Assembly (NCBI RefSeq): GCF_027943255.1
Contig: NC_072893.1
Span: 117,799,784 to 117,863,783 of the forward strand
Direction: 5' to 3'
DNA from: Anastrepha obliqua
Lineage: Eukaryota > Arthropoda > Insecta > Diptera > Tephritidae
DNA: 64,000 bases
The notes beneath the pieces were generated by a model. That model was not told the origin of the DNA. It searched no databases and was given only the letters and a program-made list of their open reading frames with translations. Every line of letters begins with the position of its first letter. Within the stretch, counting starts at the first letter, position 1. This document shows, in pieces, positions 11,681 through 22,179 of the stretch. Made by a program: the position numbers and the translations under genes.

Positions 11681-12604
11681 GGGTGTTTTTTTAGAGGTTA
11701 GGTTTTCAAGTTGGCACTACTTTTTTCGTAGATGGTCTTTTTGACAGCTGGCACTTGATTTATGCTCAGTTTGGTTTGCCATTTCATAATGAATAGACTT
11801 ACACCTGAACAACGTTTGCAAATCGTGCAAATTTATTACGAAAATAATGGTTCGGTTCGCGCGACGCATCGAAGAAAATTTTGTTCAGCGATCAAGCTCA
11901 CTTTTGGTTGAATGGGTATGTCAATAAGCAAAATTGTCGCATTTGGAGTGAACATAATCCACAAGCCGTTGCTGAGACGCCGTTACATTCTCAAAAAGTC
12001 ACTGTTTGGTGTGCTCTATGGGCAGAGGGAATCATTGGTCCATATTTCTTTAAAAATGAAGCCGGCCATAATGTTACAGTCAATGGAGAGCGCTATAGAG
12101 CCATGATTAATGACTTTTTCGTGCCTGAATTGGACGATGTTGATGTGGACGACCTTTGGTTCCAACAAGACGGCGCTACATGCCATACAGCCAACGCAAC
12201 AATCGATTTATTGAAGGAAACTTTTGGTGAGCGCATTATCTCGCGCCGTGGACCTGTGGCGTGGCCTCCAAGATCGTGCGATATAACACCACTGGACTAT
12301 TTCTTGTGGGGCTATGTGAAGTCGCTTGTCTACGCAGATAAGCCCGAGACGATGGACGTCTTGGAAGAGAATATTCGGCGCGTTATTGCTGACATACGGC
12401 CCCAATTGCTGCAAAAAGTGGTCGAAAATTGGGCCTCTCGGCTGGAATTTATTCGAGCCAGCCGCGGCGGCCACTTGCCCGAAATCATTTATAAAACATA
12501 ATGGCAAACCCTTATCTTTATAATATAGCTAAATTCTTGGCCATAACATTAACTTATATACGTTTTATTTCATCTTGAAAACCTAACCTCTAAAAAAAAC
12601 ACCC
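11681..12604 (+). mobile_element. Rosa-like DD41D mariner, internally deleted
   Basis: Terminal inverted repeats of about 30 bp: the left begins GGGTGTTTTTTTAGAGGTTA and the right, reverse-complemented, begins GGGGTGTTTTTTTTAGAGG; both continue GGTTAGGTTTTCAAG. The element is about 0.92 kb instead of the 1.3 kb expected for a full copy. A clean TA duplication is not visible (TATAAAGGGTG on the left, CACCCCACAGA on the right), so the outermost bases may have decayed. Confidence 0.85.
11789..12501 (+). pseudogene. Rosa-like DD41D transposase with N-terminal/core deletion
   Basis: The ATG at 11789 starts MNRLTPEQRLQIVQIYYENN and continues about 30 codons to THRR, where an internal deletion with a frame change (about 11876) joins it to the catalytic domain. 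From about 11881 the frame is open for 206 codons to a TAA at 12501 and holds all three catalytic aspartates: FSDQAHFW, WFQQDGATCHTA and CDITPLDYFLWG. I count 41 residues between the second and third, the DD41D spacing defined for the rosa elements of Ceratitis. The C-terminus ends RASRGGHLPEIIYKT. The DNA-binding helix-turn-helix region is lost, so the copy is non-autonomous. The open frame lacks an ATG at 11881 (it starts TTG). Confidence 0.9.
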
Positions 12605-14749
12605 CACAGACCTCATTTCAATTTCATTACTAACTTTAACTGTTGACTTCAAATTCAGTTTGGCTATTTAGTGTCAAATGCACGCCTCTTTTGCGTTCAA
12701 ATTTACGTCCATTTCCCTACAGGGTATGCGTGGAACCCACAGCCATTTTTACTATTTCCATTACATGCACGAAATTGCATGTTCTGTTTGTATGAATAAA
12801 TTATTTGTGGTTTTGTAAGAATTGAAATTAAAATTGTAGCAATTCATTGCAGAATTTATTGCCTTCTGCTTAGCCGAGGGTGTGCAATGGTATGTTTTGA
12901 GATCGTTGCTCATGGTATGACTTGCAATAAATATTCCCATGCGCTTTATATTGACATTAGTTCCCGTGCAATCTTCGCCTCTTGTGTTTCTTTGCTTGCA
13001 AACACAAACTGCGGCGGGTCGTGCGGCGGGTCGTGCGGCGGGTCATGCGGCGGCTTGTAACTGTCTGAAATTGACAATTTCCAATGGTTTACGGTTTAAT
13101 TTAATTAAAAATCCTGGGTGGCCTTTAATTACTGGTGACGTGCCGGTTATTTGAGCTAAGGCGCTCTTTTTACTATCCATATGTTTTTCTCGTTCACTGC
13201 TGTCACATGCTCTCCCATTTCCCTGCTCTCCCCCTTTTAACAAACTCACTCGCGTTACTTTCACTATCCATACAGGCATTTCTCGCTCACTCTTCCCACA
13301 TTCTCTCCCACTTTTTTACTCTCTTTTAGCAGATGCACTCTTCCCAACTACCTTCAAGCCTATTAACCATCCCATCCACGCTTTAGCATCAAATGCTTTT
13401 CAAATACTCAAACACGCAGGGATGTTCTCCATGGCACATTTTGTTTGTGCATTGACTTGTAAAAATATTATATTTTTCGTTTGCACATTCATCATTTTAA
13501 TTGCCATGGATTTGCACAGCCTAATAAATTATTGGCGGACGTTAGGGTAGTAATTTGCGCAGGGTAGAGTTCAGCGCATATTAAAATGCCTGCCTAACTG
13601 TTTAGCACAGCGTTGTAATTTGATATGGCGGTTGATTCGTGCAATGCCCGGATTTGTAATTCATCATTTCCGCTTTTTAAGCATCGCTGCAAACCATTGT
13701 TTTGATTTGCTTGCGCAGTTTTGCTCTTTATCGCGTTGACTTTCGTACATATAAACATAATTTCTTCCGTCCTTTTCGCTGCCGCCTGCATTAGGGAAGT
13801 GTCAAATAAGCGTAGCTGTTTCGTTCTGCGTTTCCGCTCTTGATGGCACTTTTTTCTCATTTCACACGTCACTTAACACATTTTTTTTTGTATTTCTGCT
13901 CCTTTTTGCAGATCTCGAAATCTCAAATGGACTGCTACACAGCTGTAATTCATGAAAATTTGATCACTCAACTGCTCAGCTTCTCAGCGCGCCTGTTTTT
14001 TGTTTGTGTAATACTCAAAAGTAATTTCTCAAATTGTACAACGCCAACAGCAATTTTACATATCTTTGTTATTAAATGTTGATCTTGACTTTGACACACT
14101 TTTCGCTTTCGCATGTTGTCAATATTATTAACAAGCACTTGTGACGTGTCTAATTGCCGATTGCTTATTAATTGTAGCAGCTGGTTTTCTATTTTTATTT
14201 CTTTTAAGTTTTTCCAAAGGTTTTTTCTTTTTATTTCGTTTAGTTTTTTTTTTTTCTTAAACATTTACTTCACTTCCAATTTCAGTTATGTTGATTGTAC
14301 GATTTTTTTTGTTACACCTTTTGTTGATTAATCATTAGGTCTGGCCAGATCAATCAGCGTGCGTCCATGAAGTGCTATGAGCTGTCAATAATACAATCTC
14401 GATTCTCCCACTGATTTCCGTTTTTTGATTTTTTTGTGCTGACTGCTGGTCGCCTTGTGTAATTTGATCACCTTTTTTGAAAACACAGCTTTAGTAGTAA
14501 TTATTATGAAATATTTTTAACCACTGAAAACCACTGGCACTAGAAATATGAGCTTTTGCCAAGGCGCATTCATTAAAGGTGGTGACACTAGACCAACAAC
14601 AATGTTTTGTACGTTTGATTGTCAACAAAAAGTATTGGCAAAGTCGAAAACAAAGCATGAATTCGCCTTGTTTCACTCTGGGCTGACAGTCACATGGACA
14701 CGGCGAAAGAAAAAAAACAAACCAGCTGATTTACCGATAACACCTCTGA
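12605..14749. other. No gene recognised; small GC-rich 12-mer repeat
   Basis: Non-coding as far as I can tell. A 12-bp unit (GCGGGTCGTGCG) is repeated about three and a half times at 13013-13053. The other open frames (13594-13872 minus, 13840-14082 plus, 13968-14264 minus) are low-complexity and overlap one another on both strands, so none is credible. Confidence 0.5.
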
Positions 14750-15077
14750 TAGATTCGCCTTGGCTTTTGCTACTAATTTTATAATACTTTTGTTGCCATT
14801 TGCAATTTCAACCAAGGATCGCTTTACACCGAAACAACCGAAATCGACGCTATAAAACCTGAAATGCTTGACAAGGTGATGACAATCACAGAAAAAGATC
14901 GCAGTATGTGTTTGCTAATAAAGGTGGCCACTTGATTGATATTGTATTCAAAAAATAGTTTTAATAAATTGTAAATAACGAAACCAAATACATACAAATC
15001 AGTTGCTTTTTTTCAAAGTTATTCAATGTTTTCATACCGATATAAAAGATGGCGCACCGTGTAGATTCGCCTTGGCT
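14750..15077. repeat. 16-bp direct repeats bracketing a mariner C-terminal relic
   Basis: TAGATTCGCCTTGGCT occurs exactly at 14750-14765 and 15062-15077. Between them lies the relic at 14840-14958 and a possible terminal repeat (ATAAAAGATGGCGCACC, about 15042-15058). The duplication is far longer than the TA made by mariner elements, so it needs another explanation. Confidence 0.65.
14840..14958 (+). pseudogene. Mariner-superfamily transposase C-terminal relic
   Basis: The plus strand reads AIKPEMLDKVM and, after a frame change, KGGHLIDIVFKK-stop at 14956-14958. In DD37D/DD41D mariner relatives the protein ends with a block of the form IRPExLxKVxxNWxxRxxxCxxSRGGHLxxIIFxx, which this fragment follows closely (compare GGHLPEIIYKT in the 12-kb copy). 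Everything upstream of this block is gone. Confidence 0.6.
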
Positions 15078-15104
15078 CGTGACAGCTCGTGAACTTATTA
15101 CTGC

Positions 15105-15245
15105 GGTAGTTTATAAAACTAGGCAGGGATCCTTCCCACAATAGTCCTGGATTTATATACGGTGAAGGACTGTCACTCCAGCAGCACTCCCTGAGCATGT
15201 ATGAGGTATGTTTATGCTACTAAAATAACAACAATAACAATAACT
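15105..15245 (+). repeat. Retroposon 3' end with (CAA)n-like tail, copy A
   Basis: The sequence CCTGGATTTATATACGG...GAAGGACTGTCACTCCAGCAGCA...CTCCCTGAG...ATGTTTATGCTACTAAAATAACAACAATAAC aligns by eye with 35630-35735 (CCTAGATTTATGTTCGG...GAGAACTGCCACTTCAACAGCATTCCCC...ATGTTTGCACTACTACAACCACAACAAC). A shared body ending in an AAC-rich tail suggests a retroposon 3' end. Confidence 0.55.
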
Positions 15246-15559
15246 TCACTTTTAAAACCTGAAAAATTTAATCATTTAATATTATTTATTTCTAATTTCT
15301 GTTTATTTCCCAACTAACCACTAATATTTCAGCTTTTCGTAGAATGCCGATGAACCAATTTCGCTTTATCAAAAGCTAAAAAAGATCTCTGCCCAGCCCA
15401 GTTTAAGATTTGTGAAATGAAATTAATGAAGAGGCTATAACTAAAGAACAGATAATTAGTTTTTTTTATCGGGACAACTAGGAAGTACAGCATTCAGACA
15501 CAATTAAGTCCGTTGTGATTCCCTTTTAATTATCTTTAAATCTACCCGATTTCCGAAGA

Positions 15560-17095
15560 AGTCTGAGTAGATCTTGTGGTGCCAAGTGGAGCCAAGGTGG
15601 GCGCCTCTTAACACATCACTGCCGAAAACCTCAAGCCTGATTCGAGCGAAGGCGGGTCAGAAGCACAGGAAATGGTCCACCGTATCATCCTCCTCTTCAC
15701 AAGCTGGGTAGAGTGCACTGTCTGAGATGCCTACTTTTCCATGGACTTCGCCCACAGAAGTGGCCCGTCATCAGGCCAACCAGCTGTCTGCAGTCCCTGC
15801 TGCCTAATGACAGAAAGATTTGCGACAGTCGGTCGGACATCGGACAGGTAACATCAGTTTAGTCGATCTGCAGCCTCTCTCAGCCTACCAAGCTCGCTTG
15901 TGGAATATAGTAACCCATTTGCTAACCGTGGCTTTGATGGCTGCAAGAGGCAGTGGCAGAATGGGCTCTGAGGCCAACTTGTTTGCCTCGTCAGAGCTTC
16001 TAGCTAATGTGTCAGAGGTCTCGTTACCCACGTGTCCTAGGACCCATGTAAGCACCAGGCTATTATGTCTACCGACATAGTTCAACCTGGATTTACAAAA
16101 CTCGACTAGCCTTGACGTGGTTGGGGGCTCTCTAAGGTCACATACAGATCTTCCTCTTGTCAGGCACGACTCTGGATGACATGGAGGCGCATGGCGAGGA
16201 TCGTTGGTTCGAAGTCCATGCCTACTCTGTTCTCCAATGCTATACAGGACACGTACCAATTCCCATTATGTTTCAGCCTGCAGATGACCTTCAAGGCCTC
16301 TCCTTGCATGAAAACATCAAGTGGTGGTGGACTAATCAGAGGATCTAATGCCGGGCCTTAAGTAGTCGGAAAAGCTCCGACGCAACAGATGGCCACACTT
16401 TCGTTGTAGTCTCGATAAGGTCCTCCTGACTCCCACGAGCGGGAGACTACTACTCCACACCGCTGATGCATAGGTTATAATAGGTCTCAGCAAAGCCGTG
16501 TAGATCCATAGGACCTTGTTAGGAGAAAGACCTCACGTTTTTCCAAAAATAGCAGAAGGTTGCCAGTGCTTGTTTCAACGTGTGATTTCCACAGGAGTTT
16601 ACTATCCAGGATTACTGGATTGTGACTCCTTTTAGCTTAGACAGAACGAGCCCATCAAGTTTCCTCCTTCTGATGAAGAGGACAATGCCAGTCTTGCTGG
16701 AATTTGCCGATAGCCCATTCGCCCAGCACCAAGTGTCAATTATATCCAGAGTTTTTTGCACCTTCCTGCAGATGTTCATAAGCGAAGGACCTGGTATTAA
16801 ACATGCAACGTCGTCCGCAAATGCGTGTGCGTAGACTTCCGATTCGTTTAAGGGGGTGAGCAGAGGGTCGATCACCATGTAGGAGAGCAATGGAGACAGC
16901 ACACCGCCAACCTTTATTAACCCCGGATAACACCAGCAGATCTTCCTCTGCTCGCACCGAGACGATTCTTTGGACCAGCATCTAACGAATCCAATTCACT
17001 AGCACCCGGTATACGCCGTGTCTACTGGCAGAGCTGCACATACTGTCAGCCATATAAGCTCTCATTCATTTGAGCAGAACCAGTTCACCTTCCGT
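15560..17095 (-). pseudogene. LINE pol remnant: reverse transcriptase plus RNase H
   Basis: The longest LINE remnant in the window. On the minus strand, in order: LVNWI...MLVQRIVSV; a frameshift near 16905; LSPLLSYMVIDPLL; the RT active-site block YAHAFADDVACL (about 16835); LWKSHVE; VLWIYTALLRPIITYASAVW (about 16450); DVFMQGEALKVICRLKHNGNW (about 16270); the RNase H block NSLVLTWVLGHVGNETSDTLA (about 16020); and a tail GLMTGHFCG toward 15780. This is the pol order of RNase H-bearing insect LINEs (I/LOA/R1-like). Several frameshifts and stops disable it, and the endonuclease is absent, so it is 5'-truncated. Plus-strand open frames across it are shadows. Confidence 0.85.
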
Positions 17096-18445
17096 TTTTC
17101 GAAAATGAAAATTTTTTCAGATTTTTTTTTTTCATCGTTTAAAAAAATGTACGTGCGTCCGTATTGAAGGAATTATTTACCCAAAGGTACTTACAAATAT
17201 TTCCACATATGAGTTCAATAAGTGATCTTAAGTGAGCTTACCTGGAATGAGAAGAGAAAAAAATATGATTTAATAAAAGAAAGTCGCAATTGTTAAAAAT
17301 AAAATATTTAAAACTAAACTGAATAAAAATTTCACATTACTTTTAAATATACACAAATTTCATAACAACTGTATGGAAAAATTACTTGTAAACAAAATAC
17401 AAGCTTTACCCAAAAAACATGACAATTCATGGCGAGGAACAACAAGACCGAAAGCTTATGTTGAAGAAAAAAACACGCCCTCAAAACCATTTCTATTTTT
17501 TCCACCATTTATTCAAATCCAACCGAGGACAATGGCGCAATAGAAAGCGCTGGATAATAACCAGCATAACAAAAAATATTGAAGTGGCACCAAGAAACTT
17601 AAGCTGCCTTAGAACCAAAGCAAGAATAATGGCGTACACACGTTGAGGGCAAAAGAGGCAAATAAATATATTCACAGGAAATGACAGGCATACAAATGAT
17701 TTCCAAATGTTGTCGGCTTCATTTACAACAGCCAGTTACAGCAGAACATAAAGCAAACAGCGCTGGGTAGCAAAGCTCTCGTCCATGCAAATTGCGCTGT
17801 CGCAGTGGGAGTAGCACGGCATTCGTGTAAGTTCTCATACTCGAAGGCATGCATAGAGTGGTGGCCAATCAAAAAGCACACTTCAATTATTGAGTTTTTT
17901 CAGCAAAATGTTGAGAATAAAATTGAGTGCTTTATGTCTTGCTGTAAATAGTGCACCCACGAAAGCTGTTTTTTTTTCATTTCTGGACAAATTTGAGGTA
18001 AATAAGCGTAAGTATGAAATCTTGTCATTAAAGAGATCAAATTACCCAGAATCACGGAAACTCAAAAAACCTATTTCCATGCACGAAAAAAGGTTAAATT
18101 CCAAGAAAAAATTAAATTCATTTGCGCATATGTGCATAAAAGTGGATTTTAATTTCCGTGTATATAGATTTTCTACTTCAAGTAGTAGTGAGTTGAAAAC
18201 ATTTTTAAAAACTGTTTTCATCAGGACAATTTACAAATATGATATCGTGCCAACCTCTTACGCGCCTAAAGAAAAAATCCGGCAAGTGAGTAACCTAAAT
18301 TGCTTTTAGTTTATTGCAAGGTTAAGTCCAAAATAAACAAAAAGACTCGCATCATAAAATGTTTTTGATGGTGTCACCTTTTTAATGAGTTAGTACGCGG
18401 GAAGTTACATCTCTAGTTGATTTCCAATGAAAGTATCACCACGCA
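17096..18445. other. No gene recognised
   Basis: AT-rich. The plus-strand open frame 17890-18309 (139 codons) is lysine- and serine-rich, has no recognisable domain and no splice context; I regard it as chance. A second short frame at 17419-17646 is similar. Confidence 0.45.
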
Positions 18446-18508
18446 GTGTCAGTGGAAGCGAAATTATTGCGTCTAAAGTGTCAGTATGTTTGTGTCATCG
18501 GTACAAAA

Positions 18509-18905
18509 ATGAGTTTCGAACAAAGAGCTAATATCAAATTTTGTTTTAAAATCGGTAAAACGTTTACCGAAACATTTCAAATGTTGTTGAAAAAAGTCTT
18601 TGGCTATAATTGTCTATCTCGTGCCAGAGTGCATGAGTGGTTTACACGTTTCAGAGATGGTTATGAGGACATGAATGACAATGAACATACGGGCCGGGCC
18701 GCCCAAAATCAGTAATCACCGAAAACTCCATCAAAATTGTTCGTAAATTTATAAAAAATAAACCGAAATCATCGTTGAAATTCATGGAATTGGAGTTGAA
18801 TATCTCCAAAACATCGATTTATCGCGTTTTAGCTGATCATTTGGGCTTACGAAAGGCCATTTTGATTGAACAACTACTAAAAATGTTGATGAAATCATGG
18901 AAATC
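18509..18905 (+). pseudogene. Mariner-like transposase N-terminus (GVQW3/FLJ37770-type)
   Basis: From the ATG at 18509 the frame reads MSFEQRANIKFCFKIGKTFT, then ETFQMLLKKVFGYNCLSRAR, VHEWFTRFRDGYEDMNDNEH and TGRA, before a frameshift near 18700. The next frame continues with SVITENSIKIVRKFIKNKPK and KTSIYRVLADHLGLRKA to about 18890. This is the two-helix-turn-helix DNA-binding domain of the mariner lineage domesticated as GVQW3-like proteins in vertebrates. The catalytic domain is missing; the sequence beyond 18905 shows only a possible trace. An upstream in-frame methionine at 18446 adds residues not seen in the family, so I prefer 18509. Confidence 0.75.
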
Positions 18906-19333
18906 GTAGAGGGCGAGCGGCATACGAGTATTTATTATATTTTCCAGGAATTGAAGCTTTATTTTTAGTATAAAAAAGTGCAAGTTTGAATTGGCTCAAA
19001 ATTTTGGTTGGTTTTTGGTGATTTTTTGCCAGAAGGTGTTGCGCATTTTCTGCATATAAAAAATGTCGTGCATCCTATATACTAAAATTTAATGGGGTAT
19101 AAAACTGGGTAAGAAAATTGTTGTTTTCAGTTCTTATTAAAAAATTGAAGTTTTTGATCATTTTTTTTTTGAATTTTTATATATCTTGTACGTAGTTAGA
19201 AACTTGATTTATTTGATATTTTTGGTAAAAAGAGCTTTATTAAAAAAATTATTAAAAAAAAAAATATAAAAAAAATAACAAAAGAAAAGTAGCTCAAAGT
19301 GATCAAAGTATTGAATCTAATGGACTATGTTTA

Positions 19334-20578
19334 AGTTCGTGCGGTTTTTTTTCGAAATTTGAAACTTTATTGACGTAAAATGGTTACAAATTTAATATTC
19401 AAAGTATTGTCCATCGCTTACTACTACTTTTTCCCATCTTTCTGGCAATTCACGGATTCCCTTTGTGAAAAATTCGGTCGGTTTTGCCGCAATCCACGAA
19501 TCGATCCATTTTTTGACTTCATCGTAATTACGGAAGTGCTGGTCAGCCAGGCCATGTTGCATCGATCGGAAGAGATAGTAATCGGATGGCGCAAGGTCTG
19601 GACTATACGGCGGGTGGGGTAGGACATCCCATTTGAGCGTTTCTAAGTATGTTTTGACCACTTGTGCAACATGTGGCCGAGCATTGTCATGTTGCAAAAT
19701 AACTTTGTCGTGTCTATCGGCGTATTGCGGCCGTTTTTCTCGCAGTGCTCGGCTCAAACGCATCAATTGTCGTCGGTAGACATCCCCCGTAATCGTTTCA
19801 TTCGGTTTCAGTAGCTCATAATACACAACACCCAGCTGGTCCCACCAGATACACAGCATGACCTTCAGGCCATGAATATTCTGCGCCGACGTCGATGTTG
19901 AAGCATGGCCAGGGTATCCATACGTTGCCCGACGTTTTGGATTGTCGTAATGGACCCACTTTTCATCGCCAGTCACAATTCGATGCAAAAAACCCTTTCT
20001 TTTGTGCCGTTGAAGCAGTTGTTCGCATGCCATAAAACGGCGTTCAACGTCTCTTGGCTTCAATTCATACGGCACCCAATGGCCTACCTTTCGGATCATT
20101 CCCATGGCTTTTAAACGTTTGGAAATGGTTGATTGATCAACTCCCAAAGTTTTTGCAACCTCTTCTTGCGTTTGAGCCGGATCTTGATCGAGCAATTCCT
20201 CCAATTCGGTATCCATGAACTTTGGCGGCGCACCCTCGCGTTCTTCGTCTTCCAAGCCAAAATCACCACTTTTAAAGCGTGCAAACCACTTCTGGCACGT
20301 TCGCTCAGCTAGAGCATGCTCACCATAAACTTCCACCAAGATACGATGACTTTCGGCTGCTTTTTTCTTCATATTAAAAAATTCCCCGCAAAAAAACATT
20401 ATTAGGCACGAAATTCGACATTTTCAAGTGTGGTAAAAATATTGTTGTTTACGCTTCAAATAAAAAACTTATACTGACGTTTGTGCCTTACGACAGTAGC
20501 TCTCCAATGAATGTTTGGAAATGTGGATCGATGGAATAATAATCAAGTTACGCCATCTGTTGTAAAACCGCACGAACT
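19334..20578 (-). mobile_element. Mariner (mauritiana-type), full length, TA target duplication
   Basis: Ends: AGTTCGTGCGGTTTTTTTTC at the left and, reverse-complemented, AGTTCGTGCGGTTTTACAAC at the right, flanked by TA at 19332-19333 and 20579-20580. Total 1245 bp, close to the 1.29 kb of Mos1. It holds one long minus-strand transposase frame. It lies 16 bp from the TA of the neighbouring Tc1 element. Confidence 0.93.
19392..20399 (-). CDS. Mariner transposase, DD34D, near-intact
   Basis: An open frame of 335 codons encodes a cut-and-paste transposase of the mauritiana (Mos1-like) mariner subfamily. It acts in the nucleus, binds the element's inverted repeats and inserts at TA. Visible: helix-turn-helix region (residues 10-100: KKKAAESHRILVEVYGEHAL and TISKRLKAMG), the linker signature WVPYEL (108-112), catalytic D145 (VTGDEKWV), D238 (LQHDNARPH) and D273 (YSPDLAPSDYYLF), with 34 residues between the last two. 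The family start appears to be a further ATG at 20421 (MSNFVPN), but it is one base out of frame with the ATG at 20399, and a few residues between MSNFVPN and the first helix appear missing. So the copy has an intact core and a damaged N-terminus; activity is doubtful. Confidence 0.9.
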   Translation of the reverse strand: MFFCGEFFNMKKKAAESHRILVEVYGEHALAERTCQKWFARFKSGDFGLEDEEREGAPPKFMDTELEELLDQDPAQTQEEVAKTLGVDQSTISKRLKAMGMIRKVGHWVPYELKPRDVERRFMACEQLLQRHKRKGFLHRIVTGDEKWVHYDNPKRRATYGYPGHASTSTSAQNIHGLKVMLCIWWDQLGVVYYELLKPNETITGDVYRRQLMRLSRALREKRPQYADRHDKVILQHDNARPHVAQVVKTYLETLKWDVLPHPPYSPDLAPSDYYLFRSMQHGLADQHFRNYDEVKKWIDSWIAAKPTEFFTKGIRELPERWEKVVVSDGQYFEY

Positions 20579-20676
20579 TATCTAAAACTGTACATACAAT
20601 GCCGGTCAATATAATAGCAGCAGTTGCAATATTCTGATTCGAAAGATTTAAAAACTTCACCTATTTACTCTATTAT

Positions 20677-20848
20677 GGCGGCCGACGTAGCCGAATGGGC
20701 TGGTGCGTGACTACCATTCGGAATTCACAGAGAGAACGTTGGTACGAATCTCGATGAAACACCAAATTAAGAAAAACATTTTTCTAATAGCGGTCGCCCC
20801 TCGGCAGGCAATGGCAAACTTCCGAGTGTATTTCAGCCATGAAAAAGC
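20677..20848 (+). mobile_element. tRNA-derived SINE (tephritid type), 3'-truncated
   Basis: Begins GGCGGCCGACGTAGCCGAAT. An internal RNA polymerase III promoter is recognisable: an A-box-like TAGCCGAATGGGCTGG at 20688-20703 and a B-box-like GGTACGAATCT at 20741-20751 (consensus GGTTCGANTCC). The body has CGGTCGCCCCTCGGCAGGCA then ATGGCAAACTTCCGAG and GCCATGAAAAAGC. I recall this body as a common repeat in tephritid genomes; a database search would settle it. The usual 3' portion is missing and the sequence runs directly into the Tc1 transposase frame. Confidence 0.75.
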
Positions 20849-21774
20849 ATTGTTCCCCTGAAAAATGTGGACTAATAAAAAAATTTGTGTCCGAGGGTAA
20901 ATCGTATTCCCAAATAAGGAAATTGTTGGGCTGTTTCAATAAAATGATAATAAATGCCCTAAGATATGAGCAAAAAGTTGAATCCCGTGGTAGGAAGCGA
21001 GTTTTGTCACCCTTAATAGTAAAACGATAAGTACGGACGACTAAAGCAAATCCGTTTATGACAGTTACAGAGCCCAAAAAACATTGGATGTGCCGGCAAG
21101 CGTGGAAACTATTCGCCGCAGACTTCGAGACAACAGCCTTAATGCCTGTAGTCCTCGAAAAGTGCCGCTGCTTTCCTCTAAGCCTGTTGCTAAACGGATA
21201 TCTTTTCCTAAAGCACATCTAAATTGGCCAAAGGAAACGTGGAGAAATGTGCGAATCCAAAATTGTTCTTTTTGGTGGAAAGGGTTCCAGATGTTTTGTC
21301 CGTAGGCCACCTAACAACGAATACAAGCCACAATTCACAGCAAAAACTATCAAACATGGAGGTCATACTATTATGGTATGGGGTTGCTTCTCGTTTCAAG
21401 GTGTGGGTCCTATATATTGGATCAAAACCGTTATGGATTCATCGGTTTATGTAAAAATCCTTGATGAAGTTATGCTGTCGTATGCTTCCTACGAAATGCC
21501 GCTGGTGTGGGTCTTGCAGAAAGACAATGACCCCAAACACACCAGCAAAATGGCAAAAAAGTGGCCTGCACAGTCCCCAGATTTTAACCCTGTCGAAAAT
21601 CTGTGGACGGACATAAAGAAGGATGTATCTACAATAAAACCAACAAGCGTTGAAGGGCTCTGGGAGGCTGTGCAGAAAATTTGGAGTTCCATCAAAGTTG
21701 AAAGATGCCAGCATTTAGTGGATTCCATGGGAAGGCGTTCTGCAAGCGACAAAGTATTGAAACCATACAATTAA
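20839..21774 (+). pseudogene. Tc1-like transposase, broken in three frames
   Basis: Frame pieces: 20839-21030 (KHCSPEKCGLIKKFVSEGKS helix-turn-helix), 21084-21240 (SVETIRRRLRDN) and 21247-21774 (KIVLFGGKGSRCFVRRPP, IKHGGHTIMVWGCFS, DNDPKHTS, WPAQSPDFNPVENLW). The junction at about 21240 removes the family block VLWSDESK, so the first catalytic aspartate is lost. Between the second aspartate (QKDNDPKH) and the final glutamate (NPVENLW) I count 23 residues instead of 34: an in-frame deletion of 11 codons. The first ATG lies within SINE-derived sequence. Not functional. Confidence 0.88.
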
Positions 21775-22179
21775 TTTATCTACAATACATCCGAATGGAA
21801 TTTTTTATTTATTTTAACAAAGACCACTAACTTTTGTTAAAAATGAACTGAAGCGCTATTATTTTCACTGTGTAGTTTTTAAGTTTTTTGTTTAAATTAA
21901 TTAGCGTATTAGCTGTTGAAAAAAAACCAAATAATTTACTTATGATAATAAACAAATAACATCAAAGAATTTATTATTTTGTTTTGAGTTGAACGGATGT
22001 AAACGGAGTCAGTATAAATTTGTGCGCGGTGCTATTATATTGACCGCAGCTGTATATTTATTTTCTTCAACCCCCTAAACTTAAACTTTCATTGTTCTAA
22101 CTATCTGACCACTACTGTTCGTATTTAGAAGCAATTGAAAAGGTGCACTCGTGCAGCATTGTTTTTACATTTTGAAGTA

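Larger units (their letters stand above)
20597..22052 (+). mobile_element. Tc1-like transposon carrying a SINE, TA target duplication
   Basis: Inverted ends CAATGCCGGTCAATATAATA (left) and CAGCTGCGGTCAATATAATA (right, reverse-complemented), both followed by GCA. They are flanked by TA at 20595-20596 and 22053-22054. Length 1456 bp. The 5' region between the left repeat and the transposase is occupied by tRNA-derived SINE sequence. Confidence 0.9.

Noticed and set aside
16157..16361. Plus-strand frames across the LINE remnant
   Set aside because: They are antisense shadows of the RT/RNase H coding strand, which shows the conserved motifs.
17890..18309. 139-codon plus-strand frame as a host gene
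   Set aside because: No domain, biased composition, no splice or promoter context; length is possible by chance in AT-rich DNA.
20677..20760. A genuine tRNA gene
   Set aside because: A- and B-box-like sequences are present, but a full cloverleaf acceptor stem does not close and the sequence continues into a SINE body.
21439..21770. Minus-strand frames over the Tc1 transposase
   Set aside because: Antisense to DNDPKHTS/WPAQSPD motifs; no independent support.
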